From assembly GCA_031550435.1 (NCBI GenBank), contig JAVBOO010000029.1:1-64000 (forward strand): 64,000 bases of DNA, written 5' to 3'. Positions within the stretch are counted from its first letter, which is position 1; every line of letters begins with the position of its first letter. Origin of the DNA: JAVBOO01 sp031550435 (GTDB taxonomy: Bacteria; Bacillota; Clostridia; Lachnospirales; WRAX01). The notes beneath the pieces were generated by a model. That model had not been told where the DNA came from. It did no database searches and saw nothing but the letters and a program-made list of their open reading frames with translations. Both the position numbers and the translations under genes were made by a program. This document shows positions 15,899-24,316 of this stretch, one piece after another.

Positions 15899-16813
15899 TT
15901 ACAGTATTTTTTCGTCAATAATTTTGACAAGATTGCCTATTTCGGGCTTTGAAAGCTGAGCATCCGCTCCAAGCATCTTCCCTTTTTCATACATCGTTTC
16001 ATTAATCAGCGACGAGAAAATGATTACCGGTATCATCTTCAGCTCGGGATCGGTCTTTATAAGCTTGGTCAGTCTGTGCCCGTCCATCTGAGGCATTTCT
16101 ATGTCCGTAACGACAAGCGCGCACAGCGACTCTATCGGCAGCGGCGTAGCCTTGTACTGCTGCAATAATTCCCAGGCCTCTTTTCCGTTTGAGCAGACGG
16201 TAACTTTCGAATATCCTGCCTTTGTTATCGACTCTACTATCATTTTTTCGAGCAAGGGCGAGTCCTCTGCGATAATGATCGGTTTTTCCGAGTTTGAACG
16301 ATAGCCGAGCTTGTCAATCTCACTCATTTGTATACCGGCAGATGGATTAATATCGACAAGTATTTTTTCAAAGTCGATAATTGTAACCAATCTGTCCTCG
16401 ATTCTTGCAATGCCCGTCGCGAGACCCTCTTCTCCGCCGTAAATCGTAGTATCGGGCTTCTCGATTTTATCCCAAGATATTCTGTGCGTTGCGTCGACAG
16501 AATGGACATGAAATGCGGAATTTGCTTTGTTAAAGTTTGTGATAATGTAAATATCCCTGTCGGGCTTGTCGGAACCCGGCAGACCCATGTACGCAGGAAG
16601 ATTTATCAGCGTCATAATTTCTGACCTCGGCTTGAAAATACCTTCAACAAACGGATTCGAGTTCGGCATTGGCACGACCGGTTCGGCTCGCATGATTTCA
16701 ACGACTTTTGCGACGTTTATACCGAAATGCCTGTCGCCGATATTGAACTCTAAAAGCTCAAGCTCGTTTGTTCCGCTCTCGAGCAGTATTTCCTTCTTTT
16801 TCTTTTCCGCCAT
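15899..16813 (-). CDS. cheV: CheV-type chemotaxis coupling protein (CheW + receiver)
   Basis: Links chemoreceptors to CheA and is tuned by phosphorylation of its receiver. The CheW-like domain (about 12-155) contains FGINVAKVVEIMR and the motif GIFKPRSEIMTLINLPAYMG. The receiver (about 175-300) has the acidic pair in IIIAEDSPLL, the phospho-acceptor Asp in VVTDIEMPQMDG and the conserved Lys in QLSKPE. The ATG at 16813 has AGGAGG 6 bases upstream; the longer frame starting at 16858 lacks a ribosome site. 304 residues. No other chemotaxis or flagellar gene is in the window, so partners must lie elsewhere. Confidence 0.92.
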   Translation of the reverse strand: MAEKKKKEILLESGTNELELLEFNIGDRHFGINVAKVVEIMRAEPVVPMPNSNPFVEGIFKPRSEIMTLINLPAYMGLPGSDKPDRDIYIITNFNKANSAFHVHSVDATHRISWDKIEKPDTTIYGGEEGLATGIARIEDRLVTIIDFEKILVDINPSAGIQMSEIDKLGYRSNSEKPIIIAEDSPLLEKMIVESITKAGYSKVTVCSNGKEAWELLQQYKATPLPIESLCALVVTDIEMPQMDGHRLTKLIKTDPELKMIPVIIFSSLINETMYEKGKMLGADAQLSKPEIGNLVKIIDEKIL

Positions 16814-16851
16814 TGATTTGCCTCCTAGAAAAATAGTTACACGTCCGCGTT

Positions 16852-16894
16852 TAAGCAAACACTGATTAATTCACTTTGGACGGATACACGGCTG
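16852..16894 (-). repeat. R1 right-end fragment (inverted)
   Basis: AAACACTGATTAATTCACTT then GGACGGATACACGGCTG corresponds to the inverted right end of R1. It lies in the cheV leader, upstream of its Shine-Dalgarno. Confidence 0.6.
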
Positions 16895-16919
16895 CCCTAA
16901 AAGCCTCTAAAGTCAAATT

Positions 16920-19900
16920 TTACAGCCGGCTCAACAGCTCGGTCACAGCACCCAAAAATTTTTCGTTTTCGCCTATTTTATAGGTCATATACGGATTAAG
17001 CGCTACGGTAAACGAAAGCTTTGCGCTGTTGGCGTTTACGAGCTTTTCTATATCAAGAGGATCTATCTCGGCGTCCGGCTTAAACAGCATGACCAGCCTG
17101 TTGCCCTTCTGGGTTACGCTGATGATATGCTTAGTATGCGCAACGGCCTTTAAATACGCAACATCGAGCAAGTTTTGAACCCATTTCGGAAGCGTTCCGT
17201 ACCTGTCCTCTATCTCTTCTTGTATATCGTAATAATCTGCCTTTTCCGTTATAAGGGAAATTTTTTTATATATCTCCAGCTTTTGCATCTCGTCTTCAAT
17301 ATAATCTCCCGGAATATAGGCATCTATGTTTACGTCAATCGTCGTTTCAAACGCGGTCTCCGGAACTTTTCCCGTCTCCTCCGCAACAGCTTCGGCAAGA
17401 AGCTTGCAGTATGTGTCGTAACCGACTGCTGCCATATGACCGCTTTGCTCTGCTCCCAGCAGGTTTCCGGAACCTCTGATTTCGAGGTCGCGCATTGCGA
17501 TTTTAAAGCCCGAGCCGAATTCCGTAAACTCCTTAATCGTTTGAAGCCGTTTTTCCGAAACTTCGGTTAAAACCTTGTCTTTGCGATACATGAGATAGGC
17601 GTAAGCCAGTCTTGTGCTTCTCCCGACGCGGCCTCTGAGCTGATAAAGCTGGGAAAGCCCCATATGGTCGGCATCGGCGACGATTATTGTGTTAACGTTC
17701 GGTATATCCAGACCGGTTTCTATAATTGTCGTACACACAAGCACATCGATTTGCCCGTCAATGAAGTCCATCATGACATTTTCAAGTTCATGCTCTTTCA
17801 TCTGACCGTGAGCGTAGGCAATATTCGCTTCCGGTATGAGCTGTTGGAGTCTGAACGCCGTGTCTTCTATGTTTCTTACCCTATTATGCAAAAAATATAC
17901 TTGCCCGTTTCGCGCGAGTTCCCTGTGAACAGCATCTCGTATCAGCTCCGGGTTATACTCCATTACATAGGTTTGAATCGGCTGGCGTTCGTTCGGCGGC
18001 TCCTCCAGCACGCTCATGTCCCTGATGCCGGAAAGGCTCATATGCAGCGTTCTGGGTATGGGTGTCGCCGTCAGCGTCAGAACGTCTACGTTTTCTTTCA
18101 TCTCTTTTAGCTTTTCTTTGTGGTTGACGCCGAAACGCTGCTCCTCGTCCACGACTATCAGGCCGAGATTGTTAAATCCGATGTCCTTGGACAATAGCCT
18201 GTGCGTCCCTATAACTATATCGACATGGCCTTTTTTGACCGCGGTAGCCGTTTCTTTCTGCTGCTTGGCCGTTCGGAACCTCGACATGAGGTCGATTTTG
18301 ACAGGATAATCCTTCATTCTCTGCGTAAACGTGTTGTAGTGCTGCTGCGCGAGTATGGTTGTCGGTACAAGCACGGCAACTTGCTTGTTGTCGTTAACCG
18401 CCTTAAAAGCCGCGCGTATCGCAACCTCGGTCTTGCCGTAGCCGACGTCCCCGCATATAAGTCTGTCCATAACGGTCGGGCTCTCCATATCGTGCTTAAC
18501 GTCCGCTATGGCGTTTAGTTGGTCGTCCGTTTCGTCAAACGGAAACAGAGACTCAAACTCCGACTGCCACACCGTATCTCCCGGATACATGTGCCCCCTC
18601 GTCGTCCTACGCTTTGCATAAAGCTTCACAAGGTCTACGGCAAGCTGTTTTACGGCTGATTTAACCTTTGCCTTTGCCTTGCTCCAATCTGTTCCGCCCA
18701 GCTTGTTGACCTTAGGTTTTGCGTCTTCTCCGCCGATGTACTTCTGTATCATGTCCATCTGGCTTGTGTGAACGAAAAGAGCCCCTCCGTCGGCATAAGC
18801 TATCTTCATATAATCGCGGCTTATGTCGTCCGTTATGATTTTTTCTATGCCTTTATATATTCCGACTCCGTGATTGTCGTGTACAACATAGTCTCCGACC
18901 TTCAAATCGAGAAAACTGTCTATTCGCGCACCTTTTTTCTTCTTTTTTGCGCGTTTTATCTTCTCCTCGCCAAAAACCTCCTTGTCGGATATGACGACAA
19001 GCTTTATCGAAGGGTATTCGAAGCCTCGTTTAAGACTGCCCTTTGTGACCGTTATTTTCCCGTATTCCAGGCAACCTTCGGGCAAATTTTCGGAATACTC
19101 GGACGTGAATCCGCTTTCTCTCAACTCGGACAAAAGCTTCTCAGCCCTTGTCTTTGCACCTGCGAATATTACTACTCTGTATTTCTTTTCAATATAGTAT
19201 TTCAAATCATCCGCAAAAATATCAAAGCGCAACCCGGCTATCGCCGACGATTTCACAGTGAAATCATAAATACCGCCTATCGAAAAGCCTTTTACGGCTG
19301 TTGTAAACGTCGAGAGCAATACGACCGCATACTTTTTCATGCCGGAAAGCACATCGACGTATTCAAGCTCGGTTTCAAGCTGGGACGGAAGCAGATAACC
19401 TTTCTGTATCCGGTTTTTCAGGCTTTCGTGAAACTCGGCTTTAACATTTTCCGCCCGTTCCTCTATGCGCTGAGGTTCGTCCGCGACTATAATATAATCG
19501 TCCGTTAAATAGTCCAATAAAGATGTTTTTTCGGGGTAAAAATATTTCGCGTAGCCCTCCGCTCCGGAAAAGTTAAATCTCGTTTGAAATTTTTCGATAA
19601 CCGAGGCTATAGTGTCCTTCAAAGCTGCGGCTTCTTCCGTCAGCCCTTTTTTAACATAATCCGAATAAGTTTTGTTGTATTCGGTCGCAATCTCGGACAG
19701 CGCGTCCGGAAGCATGTGGGGCTCGTATAAAAGCTCTCGCATCGGAAATACGCGAACAAAATCGATTTTTTCGACAGAGCGCTGAGAGTCCGTATCCAAC
19801 AGTCTTATGGAATCGATTTCGTCCCCCCAAAGCTCGATTCTGACCGCAGTTTCGTGAGCAGTCGTAAACAAGTCGATAATTCCGCCTCTGATAGAAAACT

Positions 19901-20423
19901 GGCCGCAGGAGTATACCCTGTCAGAACGCTCGTAACCCATGAGTACAAGCCGCCTGGCAAACTCATCGACGGAAACGGTCTGCCCGACGCTCAATTCCAT
20001 TATAAACCCCGTGAATATCTCCTTTTTAACAAGCCTGTCAAACAGCGCCTCAACGGAGAGCACGACCACTTTTTTCTCGTTTTTGACAAGAGAGTCAACC
20101 GCATGAAAGCGGTTTTGGGTTATATCGCTGCTTCGTACATCCGCACTGTAAAACACCGGGTCTTTTGAAGGGTACAAAAAAACATTGCCGTCAAAAAAGT
20201 AACACAAATCATCGTAGGCTTCCTTCGCTTTCAGCTCGGAATGAGTTACATAAAGAACGGGACGGTTAAGATTTGCGGAAAGCGCATGTACAAGCTGCGC
20301 TTTCTGAGTATCTATAACGCCCGTACAAAGAGCCGTCTTTGGGGAGACGGCCAAAAAACTGCTTTTTAGTCTTTCGAAGCTTTCGAGCTCCAAAAGTGAT
20401 TGCGAAAGAGCATTTTTATTCAA
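16920..20423 (-). CDS. mfd: Transcription-repair coupling factor Mfd
   Basis: ATP-dependent translocase that removes RNA polymerase stalled at DNA lesions and recruits UvrA. The N-terminal UvrB-like module is about 1-350. The CarD-like RNA-polymerase interaction domain is near 505-570 (VGDYVVHDNHGVGIYKGIEK). The RecG-like helicase core has Walker A GDVGYGKT near 657-664, the DEEQ box VVDEEQRFGV near 755 and the TRG region GRVGRSTRLAYAYLMY. The C-terminal TRCF domain closes the protein. The start is placed at TTG 20423, with AAGAGG 6 bases upstream, giving 1167 residues, close to the 1177 of Bacillus subtilis. The more upstream GTG 20453 lacks a ribosome site. Order glmU-prs-pth-mfd is conserved in Firmicutes. 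Confidence 0.96.
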   Translation of the reverse strand: MNKNALSQSLLELESFERLKSSFLAVSPKTALCTGVIDTQKAQLVHALSANLNRPVLYVTHSELKAKEAYDDLCYFFDGNVFLYPSKDPVFYSADVRSSDITQNRFHAVDSLVKNEKKVVVLSVEALFDRLVKKEIFTGFIMELSVGQTVSVDEFARRLVLMGYERSDRVYSCGQFSIRGGIIDLFTTAHETAVRIELWGDEIDSIRLLDTDSQRSVEKIDFVRVFPMRELLYEPHMLPDALSEIATEYNKTYSDYVKKGLTEEAAALKDTIASVIEKFQTRFNFSGAEGYAKYFYPEKTSLLDYLTDDYIIVADEPQRIEERAENVKAEFHESLKNRIQKGYLLPSQLETELEYVDVLSGMKKYAVVLLSTFTTAVKGFSIGGIYDFTVKSSAIAGLRFDIFADDLKYYIEKKYRVVIFAGAKTRAEKLLSELRESGFTSEYSENLPEGCLEYGKITVTKGSLKRGFEYPSIKLVVISDKEVFGEEKIKRAKKKKKGARIDSFLDLKVGDYVVHDNHGVGIYKGIEKIITDDISRDYMKIAYADGGALFVHTSQMDMIQKYIGGEDAKPKVNKLGGTDWSKAKAKVKSAVKQLAVDLVKLYAKRRTTRGHMYPGDTVWQSEFESLFPFDETDDQLNAIADVKHDMESPTVMDRLICGDVGYGKTEVAIRAAFKAVNDNKQVAVLVPTTILAQQHYNTFTQRMKDYPVKIDLMSRFRTAKQQKETATAVKKGHVDIVIGTHRLLSKDIGFNNLGLIVVDEEQRFGVNHKEKLKEMKENVDVLTLTATPIPRTLHMSLSGIRDMSVLEEPPNERQPIQTYVMEYNPELIRDAVHRELARNGQVYFLHNRVRNIEDTAFRLQQLIPEANIAYAHGQMKEHELENVMMDFIDGQIDVLVCTTIIETGLDIPNVNTIIVADADHMGLSQLYQLRGRVGRSTRLAYAYLMYRKDKVLTEVSEKRLQTIKEFTEFGSGFKIAMRDLEIRGSGNLLGAEQSGHMAAVGYDTYCKLLAEAVAEETGKVPETAFETTIDVNIDAYIPGDYIEDEMQKLEIYKKISLITEKADYYDIQEEIEDRYGTLPKWVQNLLDVAYLKAVAHTKHIISVTQKGNRLVMLFKPDAEIDPLDIEKLVNANSAKLSFTVALNPYMTYKIGENEKFLGAVTELLSRL

Positions 20424-20471
20424 AATATACCTCTTAATACAGTATGGGAGCACAATGTGCTCCCTTAAAGG

Positions 20472-20581
20472 CTAAGTAAGTGTTGATTTAATAGAACGCT
20501 TGCGCCGGAAATGTACAACCCAAGCATTCCGCTGCGCACAAATGACGCATAAAGGCCGTTGCGGACGAGGATGCGCGTATT
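20472..20581 (+). repeat. R1 element, truncated at the right end
   Basis: Matches 56599-56756 from the left terminus (CTAAGTAAGTGTTGATTTAA) through AGCATTCCGCTGCGCACAAA and AAAGGCCGTTGCGGACGA-GATG. The right third is missing and the match stops at the 3' end of pth. Confidence 0.7.
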
Positions 20582-20582
20582 A

Positions 20583-21272
20583 TCACCCGTTTATGCCGGA
20601 ACTGCGTCCCAAAGAGGATGTTTCGCACGAGGGCGCGGCTGTTTCCTCTTCCGCTTTTTTTTCGGCAGTTGGTTTCTTTTCCGGTTTTTGAACGGTTGTT
20701 TCGCCGTTTAGCTTGACGTTATACTTGTTCATAGCCGTCGCGGCTCCGTCTGAGAGCAAAGCTTCAATCGCTTCTGCGGCCTTTGTTATGCCTTCGATTA
20801 CAGCTTCGAGTTCGCATTGTTTAAATTTCCCGAGAACATAGTCGGACAGCTGCCAGCCCTGAGGCTTTTCGCCTATGCCGACCTTAACGCGCAAAAATTC
20901 ATCAGTTTCCAGATGAAACAGTATGTTCTTGATGCCGTTGTGCCCGCCGGCCGAACCTCTTTCCCGTATGCGCACAGCTCCGACCGGAAGGGCGGTATCA
21001 TCGTATACGACTATCAGATTTTCCGCGCCGAGCTTGAGATAGTTCATCAGGTCTCTGACGCTTTCTCCGCTGAGATTCATGTATGTTTGAGGCATGGCAA
21101 GCAGGACCTTTTCGCCGCATACCACCCCTTCGCCGATAAAAGCCCTGTGCTTGACCTTGCCTATCTTAATATTGTTTCTGTTCGCGAGTACCTTAATTGC
21201 TTCAAAACCCGCGTTATGTCTTGTTCCCGCGTACTCCCTATCGGGATTGCCCAGACCGACTATTAAGTACAT
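20583..21272 (-). CDS. pth: Peptidyl-tRNA hydrolase
   Basis: Releases tRNA from peptidyl-tRNAs that dropped off the ribosome. Hallmarks: YLIVGLGNPDREYAGTRHNAGFEA with the catalytic His in RHNAG; MPQTYMNLSG; YDDTALPVGAVRIRERGSAGGHNGIKNI; and the RVKVGIGEKP segment. The family core ends near residue 190. The remaining 40 residues are an unusual Lys/Glu/Pro/Ser-rich tail (KPEKKPTAEKKAEEE) of no known function. The 3' end abuts an R1 fragment. The ATG at 21272 has AAGGTG 6 bases upstream. Its place between prs and mfd is conserved. Confidence 0.95.
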   Translation of the reverse strand: MYLIVGLGNPDREYAGTRHNAGFEAIKVLANRNNIKIGKVKHRAFIGEGVVCGEKVLLAMPQTYMNLSGESVRDLMNYLKLGAENLIVVYDDTALPVGAVRIRERGSAGGHNGIKNILFHLETDEFLRVKVGIGEKPQGWQLSDYVLGKFKQCELEAVIEGITKAAEAIEALLSDGAATAMNKYNVKLNGETTVQKPEKKPTAEKKAEEETAAPSCETSSLGRSSGING

Positions 21273-21348
21273 ATTGCACCTTCGAAACCTTTTTGTTATG
21301 GTACGTCAAATACGGTTGTAAACGGCAAAACGGTTTTTGCCTGTTTAG

Positions 21349-22350
21349 TTATACAAACAGCTCCGATACCGAATAGCCGTTGTGTATTCTGTCAATCGCC
21401 TCGGAGAAAACGTCCGCAACCGAAAGCACTTTTATTTTATCGGTACGCTTGTTTATATTAAGGGGAATCGTGTCAAGAACCACAAGTTCTGTTATGGACG
21501 ATGCCTCGATTCTTTCTATGGCGCTGCCCGAAAGAACCGCATGAGTGCAGCAGGCATAAACTTCGTTCGCTCCGGCCTTGATCATCGCTTCCGCCGCGTT
21601 GCAAAGCGTTCCCGCGGTGTCAATCATGTCATCGGCCAGTATAACTGTCTTTCCTGCGACGTTTCCTATTATATTCATTACTTCCGACATGTTCGCCTTA
21701 GGTCTGCGTTTATCAACTATCGCAATCGGAATATCCAGCTTGGAGGCAAAAGCCCTTGCTCTGGAAACACTGCCCAAATCCGGAGAAACAAGCACGATAT
21801 CTTCCATTTTGCGCTCAAATTTCTTAAGGTAGTAATCCGCCAGCTTGTTTGAGCCGAGGAGATGGTCGACCGGTATATCAAAGAAGCCCTGTATCTGCGC
21901 ACAATGCAAATCCATGGTTATAATCCTGTCCACACCCGAAATGAAAATCAGGTTTGCGACAAGCTTTGCGCTGATTGGGTCGCGTGCCCTGGACTTTCTG
22001 TCCTGCCTTGCGTATCCGAAGTACGGCATAACGGCGTTGATTGTTCCGGCCGAGGCTCTTTTCATCGCGTCGGCAACAATCAAAAGTTCCATGAGGTTAT
22101 CGTTTACAGGCGTGCAGGTCGATTGGATGATATAAACATCCGCGTCTCTGACCGTCTCGTCTATCTTGGAGTAAATCTCCCCGTCAGAAAAATACGTTAC
22201 CTCCGATTTTCCGAGCTCAAGCCCCAAATTAGCTGCGATATCCTGCGCTAGCTTTCGGTTGGAGTTGCACGCAAAAATCTTAACGGCACCGGCTTTGCGT
22301 TGTCTTCCGTTTCCAATGACGGAATTTAATTTCTTTTGTGAGTCTCCCAT
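21349..22350 (-). CDS. prs: Ribose-phosphate pyrophosphokinase
   Basis: Makes PRPP from ribose 5-phosphate and ATP for purine, pyrimidine, His, Trp and NAD synthesis. Visible: FSDGEIYSKIDETVRDADVYIIQST, the flexible-loop region YARQDRKSRARDPISAKLVAN, the metal-binding signature MDLHCAQIQGFFDIPVDHL, and the PRPP loop ILADDMIDTAGTL. There is a 20-residue N-terminal lead before the usual KIFACNSN start, but the ATG at 22350 has GGAGG 5 bases upstream, so it is accepted. 333 residues. Gap to pth is 76 bases; probably one operon with pth and mfd. Confidence 0.96.
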   Translation of the reverse strand: MGDSQKKLNSVIGNGRQRKAGAVKIFACNSNRKLAQDIAANLGLELGKSEVTYFSDGEIYSKIDETVRDADVYIIQSTCTPVNDNLMELLIVADAMKRASAGTINAVMPYFGYARQDRKSRARDPISAKLVANLIFISGVDRIITMDLHCAQIQGFFDIPVDHLLGSNKLADYYLKKFERKMEDIVLVSPDLGSVSRARAFASKLDIPIAIVDKRRPKANMSEVMNIIGNVAGKTVILADDMIDTAGTLCNAAEAMIKAGANEVYACCTHAVLSGSAIERIEASSITELVVLDTIPLNINKRTDKIKVLSVADVFSEAIDRIHNGYSVSELFV

Positions 22351-22494
22351 TTTTTCCTCCGAGCATGATAGTTATGATAACTTATTGCGGCGACAATCAG
22401 ATATATTGATAACAAGTGCCGCAACGCCGAGAAAAGCTCGCGGCCTTAAAAAAACAGTATCACACCGTTGCCGTTAAGTAATCACCCGATAAAT

Positions 22495-23205
22495 CTATTC
22501 CTGCCGCGTGTTCTCGGCCTGTTTCTTCTCTTTTTCGGGCTTTTTCCATCCCTCTTTTACAACCTGCCTCGCCCTCGCTATTGCGAGAGACTTTTCAGGC
22601 ACATCGTCCGTAATGGTCGAGCCGGCGGCTATATATGCGCCTTTCCCGACTTTCACGGGCGAAACGATGTTTGTATTGCAGCCGATAAACACATCGTCCT
22701 CAATGGTCGAACGATACTTTTTCGCTCCGTCATAGTTAACGGTTATGGTTCCGCAACCGAAATTTACGCGCTCTCCGACATCGGAATCTCCTATATAAGT
22801 CAAATGTGAAGCTTTTGAGCCGCTTTTTATCGTCGAGTTCTTTATTTCCACAAAATCTCCGATTTTAACGTTGTCTGCAATGTCGCAATGCGGTCTTATG
22901 TATGCGAACGGCCCAACATGCGTATTTTCTCCTATGCGAGATTCGACGCATACACTGGATTCTATGCTGACGTTATCGGCTATTTCCATATCTGCAAGCC
23001 TTGTGTTAAGCCCGATAACGCAATTTTCTCCGATAACGGTATTACCCTGTATAACGCAGGACGGGTAAATCACCGTTCCTTTGCCGATTTTGACTTCAGC
23101 GTCAATAATCGTCGAATAAGGGTCGCAGATTTTGACTCCGTTTTGAATGTGCAGTCTCATTATATCAAAGCGCTGTTTATCTTCGGAAAAAAATTCGTTA
23201 TACAT
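22495..23205 (-). CDS. GlmU-like stand-alone acetyltransferase domain
   Basis: Corresponds to the C-terminal glucosamine-1-phosphate acetyltransferase half of GlmU (left-handed beta helix, about 20-215). It keeps the active-site context: YIRPHCDIADNVKIGDFVEIKNS, SKASHLTYIGDSDVG, and FGCGTITVNYDGAKKYRSTI followed by IGCNTNIVSPVKVG and YIAAGSTITDDVP. The N-terminal uridylyltransferase half (about 230 residues with a GxGTRM motif) is absent: the reading frame starts at ATG 23205 and no such motif is encoded upstream. It sits in the position GlmU holds next to prs-pth-mfd. A separate uridylyltransferase would be needed to make UDP-GlcNAc. 236 residues. Confidence 0.85.
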   Translation of the reverse strand: MYNEFFSEDKQRFDIMRLHIQNGVKICDPYSTIIDAEVKIGKGTVIYPSCVIQGNTVIGENCVIGLNTRLADMEIADNVSIESSVCVESRIGENTHVGPFAYIRPHCDIADNVKIGDFVEIKNSTIKSGSKASHLTYIGDSDVGERVNFGCGTITVNYDGAKKYRSTIEDDVFIGCNTNIVSPVKVGKGAYIAAGSTITDDVPEKSLAIARARQVVKEGWKKPEKEKKQAENTRQE

Positions 23206-23345
23206 TGTAACATCTCCTTAAATTTTCGTCTATATTCTAACACCGTTCTTCGTTCGTAGCAATAGCAAACGCCGAAAAAGACGAACCTTGCCGAAACTTG
23301 CGTCTGCGCCGAATCGCGTTAAACCCGCGGCGCTCCGGCATATCG

Positions 23346-24197
23346 TCAAACATTTCCGACAAAAACATTGTCCAAATATTCACTCGCTATATCTTTGAGC
23401 CTATACAAGGTTTCTTTCGGCGTGATTTGCTTTTCGAGCATGAGATAGTCCGGAAAGAACCTCGAAAGGTGGAGCGGTATATCTCGTCTTAACGAGGCAA
23501 GCCATTTTGCTTCTTCGCGCATTTCATGTTCGCAGTCGTTTTCACCGGGAATTATAAGCGTTGTGATTTCGACGTGGCAAGCCGCCTGCGCAATCGAAAC
23601 CGTTTTGCAAACGTCGCTCAGTCTGCCATTAAGCATACGGTAATACTTGTCGTCGAAGCCCTTGATATCGATATTCATGGCGTCTGTGCGGCAAAGCATC
23701 TCCCGCAGCGGTTCCTCGTTTACATAACCGTTAGTAACGATTATGTTTTTCATACCCATACTATGCACGATTTTTGCCGTGTCGTACATGTATTCAAAAT
23801 TTATAAACGGTTCGTTATACGTGTAGGCAACGCCTATGTTTCCGCGCTCGCGATAGTCTTTCGCCGCAAGTGCGACTGCTTCAGGCTCCAGTAAAACAAA
23901 ATCGGAATCGCTCATTGTTATGCCGTGGTTTTGACAAAACGAACAGCGCATGTTGCAGCTAGACGAACCGACAGACAGAACAAGGTTCCCGGGATAAAAC
24001 CGTTTGAGCGGCTTTTTTTCTATCGGGTCGAGCGAAACAGACGTAATCTTCCCGTAACAGTCGGAATACAGCTGTCCGCCAATGTTTTTCCTTACACGGC
24101 AAAAGCCTGCCTCCCCGCCGGGGATCATACACCCGACAGGGCAAAGCAGGCATTTGATGTTATTGCCGTTTGTCTCAAAATAACTTGCTTTTTTCAT
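23346..24197 (-). CDS. AmmeMemoRadiSam-type radical SAM enzyme (AmrS family)
   Basis: Radical S-adenosylmethionine enzyme of the AmrS/PflA-like group. The radical SAM cluster is Cys81, Cys85 and Cys88 (CNMRCSFC). Four further N-terminal Cys (16, 19, 23, 33; CLLCPVGC and GFC) are typical of this family and may bind a second metal site. Other family stretches: IEKKPLKRFYPGN, AYTYNEPFINFEYMYDTA and NIDIKGFDDKYYR. Its usual partners AmmeMemo (MEMO1 and AMMECR1 homologues) are not visible here. The substrate is unknown. ATG 24197 with GGAG 9 bases upstream; 283 residues. Confidence 0.88.
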   Translation of the reverse strand: MKKASYFETNGNNIKCLLCPVGCMIPGGEAGFCRVRKNIGGQLYSDCYGKITSVSLDPIEKKPLKRFYPGNLVLSVGSSSCNMRCSFCQNHGITMSDSDFVLLEPEAVALAAKDYRERGNIGVAYTYNEPFINFEYMYDTAKIVHSMGMKNIIVTNGYVNEEPLREMLCRTDAMNIDIKGFDDKYYRMLNGRLSDVCKTVSIAQAACHVEITTLIIPGENDCEHEMREEAKWLASLRRDIPLHLSRFFPDYLMLEKQITPKETLYRLKDIASEYLDNVFVGNV

Positions 24198-24280
24198 TCG
24201 TCACGGCTCCGGCGCGGCATTAATCGAGCCGTTAGGACGAATACCGCTTAAACCGTACAGGCTGAACCGGCATTTGCCCA

Positions 24281-24316
24281 TGTAAACTCTGATTAACTGA
24301 CTTTGGGCGGATACTA
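24281..24316 (-). repeat. R1 right-end fragment abutting the spoIIQ stop
   Basis: GTAAACTCTGATTAACTGAC then TTTGGGCGGATACTA matches the inverted R1 right end. The TAG stop of spoIIQ (24316-24314) falls in the position of the R1 GAGTATCCG block. Confidence 0.5.
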
